Part shown: piece after piece, positions 34,460 through 42,335 of the stretch
Layout of the letters: every line of letters starts with the position of its first letter
How positions within the stretch are numbered: the first letter of the stretch is position 1
NCBI RefSeq assembly: GCF_003725695.1
Contig: NZ_RJSE01000005.1
Coordinates: forward strand, 161,096-225,095
DNA length: 64,000 nucleotides
Source of the DNA: Nocardioides marmoriginsengisoli
GTDB taxonomy: Bacteria > Actinomycetota > Actinomycetes > Propionibacteriales > Nocardioidaceae
Direction: 5' to 3'
The notes under the pieces: generated by a model
What the model saw: the letters and a program-made list of their open reading frames with translations, nothing else
Told to the model about the DNA's origin: nothing
Database searches by the model: none
Program-made: the position numbers and the translations under genes

Positions 34460-35719
34460 TCAGCCTCCCACGCTCCCCGAAACGCCTGCCCGGGCCAGGT
34501 TCCGGGAGTCGGCGCTCCACCGCTTCACGAAAGCAGCCTGGGTCGTGCCGAGCACCTGCCGGAACGCCTGCTCGGCGCTCGTGCCCCCATCCACGGCGTC
34601 GTAGAAGGCGACCAGCTTCTTCTCGCCGTAGCTCTGCGCGATGAACCGGGTCGCCAGCCAGGCCTCCTCGTACGTCGCCCCGAGTCCGGCCGCCGTGGGC
34701 GCCAGGTCGTCGGCCGTGGGCAGGTGGTCCGGAGGACCGTCCTTTCGGATCCGGGCCAGGATCTGCGAGGCGGCGGTGCGGACCGGGATCCCGGCGTGGG
34801 CCAGCGCGACGTAGTCCGCGAAGCCCTCGAGCAGCCAGGTCGGCATCGACACGAAGGTCGCCTCGGTCGCGACGTGGGTCGACTCGTGGCTGACCACCAC
34901 CTGGGCGCCGCGCGGCCCGAGCGCATCGAAGACCCGCGGGTTGAGGAAGACGTGCACCGGGGAGCCGGGATCCAGCGAGCCGTCCACCGACGCGGTCACC
35001 GCCGCGATGTTGGCGTACTCGTCCTGGGAGGCGCCGAGCGCGCGGTCGAGACCTTCCTCGTCGGAGGGCGCCTCGATCACCAGGGTGCCCTTCCAGCGCG
35101 GCAGCACCTTGCCGACAGCGACGACGGCTTTCCGGGCCAGCGCCGAGTAGCGCGTCGCACCGGCTTGCGAGCCGCCTTGGGCCACCACCAGCGTGCGGCC
35201 GCTCGCCACCGCCTTGACCGGACCGGTCAGCCACAGCGGCGTCCGCCCGCTGGTGCCGCCGATCCCGGTGATCACCTGGCCGTGCTCGCCGGGCGCGAAG
35301 GTGAAGGTGGTCTCGACGGTGGTCGTGCCCTGGTCCCAGTCCCGGAGCCGGTACCTGACCTCGACCGTCCCGCGCCAGGCACCGGTCTCGCTGACGTCGG
35401 CGACGTCCGAGCGCTCGTCGACGAACCGGAGACCGAGGTCGACCAGGTGCAGAGCGCCGACGTTCGCGGCGGCGGCCTCGAGCATCGGGCCGGCCGGGCC
35501 GAGCCCGGTCGCGGCGGCGGCACCTGCGTCGCCGGAACGGAGTGCCTTCTCCAGCGCGGCGACCGTCACGGCCGCCGCTGCCGAGCGGCTCGTCGAGGAG
35601 TCGCTGGACGCGGTCGGCGGCGTGATGCTGGTGTCGTCGGAGCACCCGCCGACCCCGAGGAGGAGGGCGAGCAGGAGTGCGCCCGGGAGGGCGCGCAGGT
35701 CAGCCGGGGCGGACGGCAC
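34460..35719 (-). CDS. Lipoprotein with HExxH zinc-peptidase-like motif
   Basis: 419 residues from GTG 35719 (35758 is possible). Hydrophobic leader and lipobox-like LLLGVGGC, then a Ser/Thr linker, an NTF2-like region (AAVTVAALEKALRSGDA...VRYRLRDWD), and a C-terminal gluzincin-like domain: VVVSHESTHVATEATFVSMPTWLLEGFADYVA. HESTH fits HExxH and Glu in EGFADY the third ligand. This resembles the DUF4157/peptidase MA-like group. Predicted extracellular, membrane-anchored. It overlaps the NlpC/P60 gene end by 20 nt, so a joint role in cell-wall processing is possible. Confidence 0.75.
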   Translation of the reverse strand: MPSAPADLRALPGALLLALLLGVGGCSDDTSITPPTASSDSSTSRSAAAAVTVAALEKALRSGDAGAAAATGLGPAGPMLEAAAANVGALHLVDLGLRFVDERSDVADVSETGAWRGTVEVRYRLRDWDQGTTTVETTFTFAPGEHGQVITGIGGTSGRTPLWLTGPVKAVASGRTLVVAQGGSQAGATRYSALARKAVVAVGKVLPRWKGTLVIEAPSDEEGLDRALGASQDEYANIAAVTASVDGSLDPGSPVHVFLNPRVFDALGPRGAQVVVSHESTHVATEATFVSMPTWLLEGFADYVALAHAGIPVRTAASQILARIRKDGPPDHLPTADDLAPTAAGLGATYEEAWLATRFIAQSYGEKKLVAFYDAVDGGTSAEQAFRQVLGTTQAAFVKRWSADSRNLARAGVSGSVGG

Positions 35720-36701
35720 CGACGTACGGCATCGCGTGCAGCGAGGTGACCCGGACACCCGAGCGCGGGTTCTCGGCGTTCACGATCAGGCCGTTGCCGA
35801 TGTACATCCCGACGTGGCTGACGGGGCTGTAGTAGAAGACCAGGTCGCCCGGCTGGAGGTCGCTCTCGGCGACCCGCATGCCGGAGCCCTGCTGGGCCCG
35901 CGAGGAGTGCGGCAGGCCGACCCCGGCGGCGCCCCAGGCGCGCATCGTCAGGCCGGAGCAGTCGTAGGAACTCGGACCGGAGGCGCCGTACACGTACCTC
36001 TTGCCGACCTGCGCCATCGCGTACCGGATGGCGACCGCGGCGCGGCCGTTGGCCGGGACGCTCGGAAGCGCGCCGGTGTACTCGCCGCCGAGGAGCTTGG
36101 CCCGGGCGTCGGCCTCGAGGTCGTCGAGGACGGCACGTGCCTTGGCGGCCTTCTTGTCGATCTCGGCCTTGTCGGCCTTCATCCGCTTCTCGAGCTTGCC
36201 GAGGCGGTCGGCTTCCGCCTTCACGGCGCTCTTGCGCAGCTTGAGGCGGCTCAGCTCGGTGCTGAAGTCCTTCATCACCTGGCCGCGCTGGCTGTTGTAC
36301 GCCGCGACGGTGTTGAGGTTCTCCAGGAACGCGTCCGGGTTGTCGGAGAGGATCACCTGCGAGGTGGTGGAGAGCGCGTCGCCCTTGTACTGGTCGACGA
36401 CCATCGCGGCCACCTGCTTGCGCATCCCGTCGACGAGGGACTGCTGGCGGGCCAGGTCGGAGTTCAGGGCGGAGAGCCGGGTGTGGGTCTCGGCGACCTT
36501 CACCTTGGCGTCGTTGTAGCGCTCGGAGGCCGCCTCGGCCTGCTGGTCCAGCTTCTCGACCTGCTTCTTCACGGTCTCGAGGTCGGGCTTGGCGGTGGCC
36601 GTCGGGGACGCGGCGAGGCCGATTCCCACGGTCACGAGCGCTGTCAGAAGGGCAATCAGGGACGCCACGATCGTGGCGGTGCGGTTGCGGCCGTGAAGCA
36701 C
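35700..36701 (-). CDS. NlpC/P60 peptidoglycan endopeptidase with coiled coil (RipA/CwlO type)
   Basis: 333 residues from GTG 36701. Signal peptide (ATIVASLIALLTALVTVGIGLA), a long coiled-coil (about 40-215, LETVKKQVEKLDQQAEAASERYNDAK on), then NlpC/P60 with catalytic Cys in SYDCSGLT, His in VSHVGMYIG and the third polar position in VNAEN. It cleaves stem-peptide D-Glu-mDAP bonds during growth or daughter-cell separation. The start was chosen because a c-di-AMP riboswitch ends at about 36725, leaving AGAGGAG as ribosome-binding site. It corresponds to Rv2190c by context. Confidence 0.92.
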   Translation of the reverse strand: MLHGRNRTATIVASLIALLTALVTVGIGLAASPTATAKPDLETVKKQVEKLDQQAEAASERYNDAKVKVAETHTRLSALNSDLARQQSLVDGMRKQVAAMVVDQYKGDALSTTSQVILSDNPDAFLENLNTVAAYNSQRGQVMKDFSTELSRLKLRKSAVKAEADRLGKLEKRMKADKAEIDKKAAKARAVLDDLEADARAKLLGGEYTGALPSVPANGRAAVAIRYAMAQVGKRYVYGASGPSSYDCSGLTMRAWGAAGVGLPHSSRAQQGSGMRVAESDLQPGDLVFYYSPVSHVGMYIGNGLIVNAENPRSGVRVTSLHAMPYVGAVRPG

Positions 36702-36724
36702 GAGCGGACGAGCTCCTCTTTGTA

Positions 36725-36949
36725 GAACGCTTACCAGGTGAGCTGACGGATTCGGGCGCAAAGATCGCCCTACCAGCACCTCCAGGACGTGGTGCTCGTC
36801 CTGAGCGGTGCCGGATTCACCCCATGGAAACTTGGGTCCCCGGCTCCGGATCCATGCTCTCCGAGAAGCACGGCGCCAGATTCAACGCGGTCCCTGAGTC
36901 ACCCGGTCGGCGACTCGTGCAGGGACCTAGCCATGAACCCTAAGCGAAC
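36725..36949 (-). ncRNA. c-di-AMP riboswitch (ydaO/yuaA class)
   Basis: On the minus strand the conserved blocks appear in order: CGCTTA at the 5' end, GCCGGGGACCCAAG with CCATGGGGTGAATCC, then GCGCCCGAATCCGTCAGCT, and TAAGCG at the 3' end. CGCTTA (36946-36941) pairs perfectly with TAAGCG (36732-36727) to close P1. This class senses cyclic di-AMP and usually turns off cell-wall hydrolase and osmolyte genes; in actinobacteria it often precedes resuscitation or NlpC/P60 genes. It accounts for most of the 346-bp gap upstream of the gene. Confidence 0.92.
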
Positions 36950-37047
36950 GTTCACGACGTGCCAAACCTGCCTGTCGTGTCCCGGTGTGTTTCGAGACAC
37001 GTTGGCCACACGAGCCCCAGAAGCCACATCAAGCACAGGAAGCACGG

Positions 37048-37254
37048 CTAGGCCGACCCGACCTGCAGCTGCTCGGTCGGCGTGACCATCCGCAGCGGCG
37101 GCACCAGTCCGGACTCGGCCAGCACCGCGAGCGCCTGCTGCTCGTCGTGGTCGAAGCTCAGCTCGGGCGGAGGTCCGAGCAGCACCGTGACCACGCAGTC
37201 GTGGCAGGACAGTCCGCGGACCGCGCAGCTGTCGCAATCGATGAGCACGCTCAT
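37048..37254 (-). CDS. Small Cys-rich conserved hypothetical protein
   Basis: 68 residues. N terminus MSVLIDCDSCAVRGLSCHDCVVTVLLG has four Cys and a His (C-x2-C-x6-C-x2-C), a likely zinc or metal site. The rest is a hydrophobic/acidic helix (EQQALAVLAESGLVPPLRM). AAGGAG nine bases before ATG 37254 supports it. Small proteins of this form occur near the NlpC/P60 and DEDDh genes in many actinobacteria; function is not known. Confidence 0.75.
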   Translation of the reverse strand: MSVLIDCDSCAVRGLSCHDCVVTVLLGPPPELSFDHDEQQALAVLAESGLVPPLRMVTPTEQLQVGSA

Positions 37255-37323
37255 GGCTTCACTCTCCTTCGGTGCCCGTCGTCGTGACGAGCTGGAACGA
37301 GAGTGGCAGGGACCGCCGACACG

Positions 37324-37581
37324 TCACGCGCCCGGCGAGGACTCCGCGTCGACGTCGTTGCGGTCGACCAGCTCGATCGCGTCGTTGCGCCCGCACCACC
37401 GGCAGGTGACCGCCTCAACCGTCTCCTCGCGCAGCTCGGTCTCCTCGACCCGGTGCTCCCCGGCCAGGTCGAGGTGCCAGAACTCCGTCGTACGACGGGT
37501 GCGGGTCACGTCAAACCGCGTCAGGTTGCCGCAGCCACCGCAACGCCAGCGCTGGTGCGGCTCGGGAAGGGCGACGGTCAC
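37324..37581 (-). CDS. Small zinc-ribbon-like hypothetical protein
   Basis: 85 residues from GTG 37581 (AGGAG five bases upstream; a longer frame to 37611 is less likely). RWRCGGCGNLTRFDV and VTCRWCGRNDAIEL give two CxxC knuckles about 47 residues apart, the pattern of a rubredoxin-like zinc ribbon. Between them is a strand-rich region (TTEFWHLDLAGEHRVEETEL). No known domain can be named. It is transcribed toward the 68-residue protein, and is divergent from the exonuclease fusion. Confidence 0.75.
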   Translation of the reverse strand: MTVALPEPHQRWRCGGCGNLTRFDVTRTRRTTEFWHLDLAGEHRVEETELREETVEAVTCRWCGRNDAIELVDRNDVDAESSPGA

Positions 37582-37669
37582 GCGATCTCCTAGGTGGTCG
37601 ACGAACATCACGCAGCCTAGTGTGCGCGTCGCGAGCGGATGTGTCGGCGGTCTTTCCTACCGTCAGAAC

Positions 37670-39388
37670 ATGACCGCACTGGCCCACCAGATGAGCTTCG
37701 ACGAGCTCGGCCGGCCGCTGCGCGACCTGACCTTCTGCGTGGTCGACCTGGAGACCACCGGGGCCGCGATCTCGCAGGGATCGATGATCACCGAGATCGG
37801 CGCGGTGAAGGTCCGGGGCGGTGAGGTCCTCGGCGAGTTCCAGACGCTGGTCAACCCGCACACCGCGATCCCGCCGTTCATCGCAGTCCTGACCGGGATC
37901 ACCAACGGCATGGTCGCGCAGGCGCCGCCGATCGAGTCGGCACTCCCGGCGTTCCTGGAGTTCGCCCGGGGCTGCGTGCTGGTCGCGCACAACGCTCCCT
38001 TCGACGTCGGCTTCCTGCGGCACTTCTCCGAGAGCCTCGGGCACGCGTTCCCCCGGTTCGAGGTCCTGGACACCGCCAGGCTGGCTCGCCGGATCGTGAC
38101 CCGGGACGACGCTCCGAACTGCAAGCTGAGCTCGCTGGCCATCGCCTTCGGCTCGACGACCACGCCCAACCACCGCGCGCTCTCCGACGCGCGCGCCACC
38201 GTCGACGTGCTGCACGGACTCTTCGAACGGCTCGGCAGCCTCGGGGTGCACACCCTGGAGGAGCTGCAGACCTTCTCCTCGCGGGTGAGCACGGCCCAGC
38301 GCAAGAAGCGGCACCTGGCCGAGGCCCTGCCGCACGAGCCCGGGGTCTACCTGTTCCGCGACGACAAGCAGCAGGTGCTCTACATCGGCACCTCCCGCGA
38401 CCTGCGCACCCGCGTCCGCTCCTACTTCACCGCCTCGGAGACCCGGTCCCGGATGGGCGAGATGGTCGGCATCGCCAGCCGGGTCGACGGCATCACCTGC
38501 GCGACACCGCTGGAGGCCGAGGTCCGCGAGCTGCGGCTGATCGCCCAGCACAAGCCGCCGTACAACCGCCGCAGCCGGTTCCCGGAGAAGGTGCACTGGC
38601 TCAAGCTCACCAACGAGGCCTGGCCGCGGCTCTCGCTGGTGCGCAAGGTGCTCGACGACGACGCCGACTACCTGGGCCCGTTCTCGTCGCGCAAGCGGGC
38701 CGAGAAGTCGCTGGCAGCGTTGCACCAGACCTTCCCGGTGCGGCAGTGCAGCGAGAAGCTGCCGCTGGCGCCCTCGCGGTCCGCCTGCGTGCTGGCCGAG
38801 ATGGAGCGCTGCCTCTCCCCCTGCGACGGCAGCGTCGACCTCGACTCCTACGCGCTGATGGTCGCCGACCTGCGCGCGAACTTGCTCGCCCGGGCGGACG
38901 AGGTGGTCGACGCGATCTCGGTCAAGATGGACGAGCTCAGTGCCGAGGAACGCTTCGAGGACGCCGGGATCCACCGGGACCGGCTGGCGGCGTTCGTCCG
39001 CGCGGCCTCCCGCACCCAGCGGCTCAGCGCGCTGACCCGTTGTGCCGAGGTGTCCGCCGCCCGACGCGAGGACGACGGCCGCTGGGCCGTGCACGTGATC
39101 AGGTTCGGACGGCTCGCCGGCGCCGGCGTGATCCCGCCGGACGCGCACGCCGGCGAGTACGTCGAGCTCCTCCGGGCCTCCTCGGAGACGGTCCCCGCCG
39201 GGCTCGGGCCGACCCCGGCGGCGACGGCCGAGGAGACCGAGAAGGTGCTGCGCTGGCTGGAGAGCCCCGGCGTCCGCCTGGTCCGGGTCGACGGCGACTG
39301 GGTCTGCCCGGTGCGGGGTGCCACCCGGCACCTGGCCGTCCACGACGCGGTCGAGCAGTCCCGGAAGACGCTGGCGCCGTTCGAGTAG
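37670..39388 (+). CDS. DEDDh exonuclease / GIY-YIG endonuclease fusion (UvrC-like)
   Basis: 572 residues from ATG 37670. The N-terminal exonuclease domain has CVVDLETTGA (ExoI DxE), VAHNAPFDVGFL (ExoII) and HRALSDARATVDVL (ExoIII, DEDDh). The GIY-YIG nuclease starts at about residue 220 with EPGVYLFRDDKQQVLYIGTSRDLRTRVRSYF, followed by a UvrC-type C-terminal region including a UVR-like segment (ISVKMDELSAEERFEDAGIHRDRLAAF). It combines features of the DnaQ epsilon subunit and UvrC/Cho, and corresponds to Rv2191. Likely DNA repair. TACCGT six bases before the ATG suggests a leaderless transcript. Confidence 0.92.
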   Translation: MTALAHQMSFDELGRPLRDLTFCVVDLETTGAAISQGSMITEIGAVKVRGGEVLGEFQTLVNPHTAIPPFIAVLTGITNGMVAQAPPIESALPAFLEFARGCVLVAHNAPFDVGFLRHFSESLGHAFPRFEVLDTARLARRIVTRDDAPNCKLSSLAIAFGSTTTPNHRALSDARATVDVLHGLFERLGSLGVHTLEELQTFSSRVSTAQRKKRHLAEALPHEPGVYLFRDDKQQVLYIGTSRDLRTRVRSYFTASETRSRMGEMVGIASRVDGITCATPLEAEVRELRLIAQHKPPYNRRSRFPEKVHWLKLTNEAWPRLSLVRKVLDDDADYLGPFSSRKRAEKSLAALHQTFPVRQCSEKLPLAPSRSACVLAEMERCLSPCDGSVDLDSYALMVADLRANLLARADEVVDAISVKMDELSAEERFEDAGIHRDRLAAFVRAASRTQRLSALTRCAEVSAARREDDGRWAVHVIRFGRLAGAGVIPPDAHAGEYVELLRASSETVPAGLGPTPAATAEETEKVLRWLESPGVRLVRVDGDWVCPVRGATRHLAVHDAVEQSRKTLAPFE

Positions 39389-39397
39389 ATTGCCCCC

Positions 39398-39676
39398 ATG
39401 ATCACTGCCATCGTTTTCGTGAAGGCGGATGTCGCCCGCATCCCGGAGGTCGCCGAGGCGATCGCCGCTCTCGAAGGAGTCAGCGAGGTCTACTCGGTGA
39501 CCGGTCAGATCGATCTGATCGCGATGGTCCGGGTGCGCGACCACGACGCCGTCGCCTCGACGATCGCCGACAAGCTCAACAAGGTGCCCGGCGTCCTCGA
39601 GACCGAGACCCACATCGCCTTCCGCGCCTACTCCCAGCACGACCTGGAGTCGGCGTTCTCGCTCGGCCTGGACTGA
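39398..39676 (+). CDS. Lrp/AsnC-type ligand-binding (RAM) domain protein
   Basis: 92 residues with no DNA-binding domain: MITAIVFVKADVARIPEVAEAIAALEGVSEVYSVTGQIDLIAMVRVRDHDAVASTI is the alpha-beta sandwich of the AsnC C-terminal RAM domain. Such stand-alone RAM proteins form oligomers and bind amino acids. It starts 9 bases after the exonuclease stop, with TAGATT just upstream of ATG 39398 as possible -10. The partner regulator is unknown. Confidence 0.88.
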   Translation: MITAIVFVKADVARIPEVAEAIAALEGVSEVYSVTGQIDLIAMVRVRDHDAVASTIADKLNKVPGVLETETHIAFRAYSQHDLESAFSLGLD

Positions 39677-39820
39677 GCCCTAGTCATTTCTGACTACTCA
39701 GCAGCACCTTTCGGGCCTATTACGCCCTTTGCACCCTTTATTTCGTAATATCCCTTTTGGTCCCCCGTCTCCTTGGGGCACGATCACTGCAGAGCAGTGG
39801 TGTCCAGGGGAGGTCTGCTC
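39677..39820 (+). promoter_or_regulatory. AT-rich upstream region of the glycosyltransferase cassette
   Basis: 144 bp, clearly less GC-rich than the surroundings. It holds TTTCTGACTA (39687-39696, also at 23713-23722 before cpaB), repeated CCCTTT tracts, and a 6-bp inverted repeat ATTACG ... CGTAAT. It presumably carries the cassette promoter. GGGGAGG about 7 bases before ATG 39821 is the ribosome-binding site. Confidence 0.5.
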
Positions 39821-40519
39821 ATGGGGAACGGCGGCAGCTACGACGACGTCTGCGTCATCGTGCCGGTGTACAACGAGGCGACGACGATCGCCGACGTGGT
39901 GGTGTCCCTGCGCGCCCGTTTCGCCGACGTCGTCTGCGTCGACGACGGCAGCTCCGACGAGTCCGCCGCGATCGCCCGCGCCGCCGGCGCCACCGTGGTC
40001 CGGCACGCCATCAACCAAGGGCAGGGCGCCGCGCTGCAGACCGGTTTCGACCACGTGCTCCGGAACACCGACGCGACCTACGTGGTCACCTTCGACGCCG
40101 ACGGCCAGCACGTCGTCGAGGACGCGGTCCGGATGGTCGACACCGCGCGCGCCGAGGGCGTCGACGTGGTGCTCGCCTCCCGCTTCACCGGCACCAGCAC
40201 CGAGATGCCCGCCGTACGACGACTGGTGCTGAAGGCGGGCACCGGCTTCACCCGGTGGAGCGCCAAGCTCGAGGTCACCGACACCCACAACGGCCTGCGG
40301 GTGCTCAACCGCACCGCGCTCCGACGGATCCGGTTGACGATGCCGCGGATGGCCTACGCCAGCGAGCTGCTCTCCGCGATCGTGCCCAACGGGCTGAGCT
40401 ACACCGAGGTCTCCACCACGGTGAACTACACCGAGTACTCCCGCGCCAAGGGGCAGACCAACCTCAACGCGGTCAACATCCTCTTCGACCTCGCGGTCCG
40501 CCGGATGCGTGCGTCGTGA
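39821..40519 (+). CDS. Glycosyltransferase family 2 (polyprenyl-phosphate type)
   Basis: 232 residues from ATG 39821. GT-A core: CVIVPVYNEATTIADVV, VDDGSSDESAAIA, NQGQGAALQTGFDH and DADGQHVVED (DxD). Short length with no C-terminal membrane helices resembles dolichol/polyprenyl-phosphate mannosyl- or glucosyltransferases. Likely cytoplasmic-face transfer of sugar to a lipid carrier. It is the first gene of a tightly coupled four-gene set with overlapping stops and starts. Confidence 0.88.
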   Translation: MGNGGSYDDVCVIVPVYNEATTIADVVVSLRARFADVVCVDDGSSDESAAIARAAGATVVRHAINQGQGAALQTGFDHVLRNTDATYVVTFDADGQHVVEDAVRMVDTARAEGVDVVLASRFTGTSTEMPAVRRLVLKAGTGFTRWSAKLEVTDTHNGLRVLNRTALRRIRLTMPRMAYASELLSAIVPNGLSYTEVSTTVNYTEYSRAKGQTNLNAVNILFDLAVRRMRAS

Positions 40520-40866
40520 TCGTCATCAAGGTGCTGCTGATCAGCGCCACCCTGCTCTTCGGGCTGATGACGCTACGCGAGCGCCAGCTCGCCACCCACC
40601 AGGCCGTACGACGGATCGCCCTGCTGGTGCTGGTGCCGGTGGGCATCGTCGCCGTGGCCTTCCCGGACACGACCGTCTGGGCGGCGCACCTGGTCGGCGT
40701 CAAGCGCGGCACCGACCTGCTGCTCTACATCTTCGTGATGACGTTCCTCTTCACCACGCTGGCCACCTACCAGCGACTGCACCGGGTCGAGCGGCAGCTC
40801 GTCGAGCTGACCCGGGAACTCGCCCTGCGGCCGGAGCCGGACCACCAGCGGGAATCCGCGCGGTGA
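40516..40866 (+). CDS. DUF2304 small membrane protein
   Basis: 116 residues from GTG 40516, overlapping the GT2 stop. Three hydrophobic helices (VIVIKVLLISATLLFGLMTL; RRIALLVLVPVGIVAVAF; DLLLYIFVMTFLFTTLATY), then a charged C-terminal helix (HRVERQLVELTRELALR). DUF2304 proteins nearly always accompany GT2 enzymes of this type and are thought to be their membrane partners. Confidence 0.9.
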   Translation: MIVIKVLLISATLLFGLMTLRERQLATHQAVRRIALLVLVPVGIVAVAFPDTTVWAAHLVGVKRGTDLLLYIFVMTFLFTTLATYQRLHRVERQLVELTRELALRPEPDHQRESAR

Positions 40867-42335
40867 ACGCGGCCGACCACCGCCTGCGCAGCACGCTCCT
40901 CGCCGGCGCCGGCCTGCTGCTGGTGCAGCTGGGCTGGATCCTCAGCCTGGCGCCGCACTACGGCATCGACGAGTTCGACCACGCCCTGCGAGCCAGCTCG
41001 GTCGCTGCCGGGCACTGGCAGCCGGGCGACGACCTGGTCTCCGGCGAGGACGGCCGCGGCGACCTGATCCCGGTCCGCGCCGACGTGGCCCGGTCGGTAC
41101 GCGCGTCCTGCGAGTCCCGGCCGTACACCGGCCCGCTCAACTGCCGCCCGAAGGCGGACCTCGGCAACGGCGAGGTCCTGATCGCCAGCGCCGCGGCGCG
41201 CTACAACCCGACCTACTACGCCGTGGTCGGCACGGTCGCGAAGTCGTTCCACGGCGACGCCAACCTCTATGCGCTGCGGATCGTGAGCGCCCTGCTCTGC
41301 TGCCTCCTCTTCATGCTGACCCTCTGGCTCGCCCTCGGCGGTGCCCGGACGCTCTGGCCGCTGGCCGGCATGCTGCTGGCCGCCCTGCCCACGACCGTCT
41401 ACTCCTCGACCGTCGCGGCTCCGAACGGGCTGGAGATGTTCGCCGGCCTCGGGGTCTGGGTCGCCCTCGGGGTGGTGGTCGCCGGGCCGGCGGGGCGGCA
41501 GCGGCGCGGGTCGGCGTACGGGGTGCTGGCGCTGAGCGCTGCGGTCCTGACGAACACCCACACCCTCGGACCCGTCTGGCTCGTCCTGATCCTCGCGGTC
41601 ACCGCCGTCGTGCACGGACCCGTGCGCACGGTCCGCTCGCTGTGGCCGAGACGCGGCACCGAGGTCGTGCTCGCAGTCGCCGTGTCGGCCGCGGTCGCCT
41701 TCGCGGTGGGCTGGATCGTGCTCTCCGGCGTGAACGACCCGGCCACCGAGGGAACCACCTACCCCGGCAGCCCGTGGCCCTCGATCCTCCGCGGCCTCGT
41801 GCTCTGGCCCCTCCAGACGATCGGCGCCTACCCGCTGCGCGACGACGAGGCGCCGCTGCTCGTCTACGGACTGATGGTCACGTTGCTCGGGCTGCTGGTC
41901 GTCCACGCCGTACGCCGGCTCGGGCTGCGGTCGCGGACGACGCGGGGCATCGTCCTGACCGCTGTCATCGCCTTCGCCGTGCCGGCCGTGCTCACCGCGC
42001 GCACCTTCCACCAGATCGGGGCCGCCTGGCAGGGCCGGTACGCCGCCCCGTTCGTCGTCGGCATCATCCTCCTGGCTTGCGCAGCCCTCGACCGGCACCG
42101 GAGCCGGCTCCCCCGCGGGGTCGTGGTCGGCGGAGTCGCCGTGCTGCTGCTCTGCGAGCTGGTCAGCCAGTGGTCGGTGATGACCGCGCAGGACTGGGAT
42201 CCGCCCCCGACCGTGCTGCTGCTCCTGCTCGCCCTCGGGGCCGCCGGGTGCTGGGCGGCTGCGACCCAGGTCTTCCGGCCTGCCGTCGTACCGCTGCCGG
42301 TCGCGCCGCACGAGGACCTGGTGGCCGGCCGATGA
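40863..42335 (+). CDS. DUF2142 multi-pass membrane protein
   Basis: A 490-residue, GTG-start protein with about ten membrane helices. A short N-terminal periplasmic loop has GIDEFDHALRASSVAAGHWQPG, like the acidic loop of GT-C glycosyltransferases. RYNPTYYAVVGT and GRYAAPFVVGIILL are further DUF2142 marks. Predicted GT-C-type glycosyltransferase or polysaccharide protein using polyprenyl-linked sugars outside the membrane, served by the preceding GT2. Overlaps both neighbours by 4 nt. Confidence 0.85.
   Translation: MNAADHRLRSTLLAGAGLLLVQLGWILSLAPHYGIDEFDHALRASSVAAGHWQPGDDLVSGEDGRGDLIPVRADVARSVRASCESRPYTGPLNCRPKADLGNGEVLIASAAARYNPTYYAVVGTVAKSFHGDANLYALRIVSALLCCLLFMLTLWLALGGARTLWPLAGMLLAALPTTVYSSTVAAPNGLEMFAGLGVWVALGVVVAGPAGRQRRGSAYGVLALSAAVLTNTHTLGPVWLVLILAVTAVVHGPVRTVRSLWPRRGTEVVLAVAVSAAVAFAVGWIVLSGVNDPATEGTTYPGSPWPSILRGLVLWPLQTIGAYPLRDDEAPLLVYGLMVTLLGLLVVHAVRRLGLRSRTTRGIVLTAVIAFAVPAVLTARTFHQIGAAWQGRYAAPFVVGIILLACAALDRHRSRLPRGVVVGGVAVLLLCELVSQWSVMTAQDWDPPPTVLLLLLALGAAGCWAAATQVFRPAVVPLPVAPHEDLVAGR

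Noticed and set aside
36725-36949. tRNA or small RNA gene in the large gap before the NlpC/P60 gene
   Set aside because: No cloverleaf; the conserved blocks match the c-di-AMP riboswitch instead.
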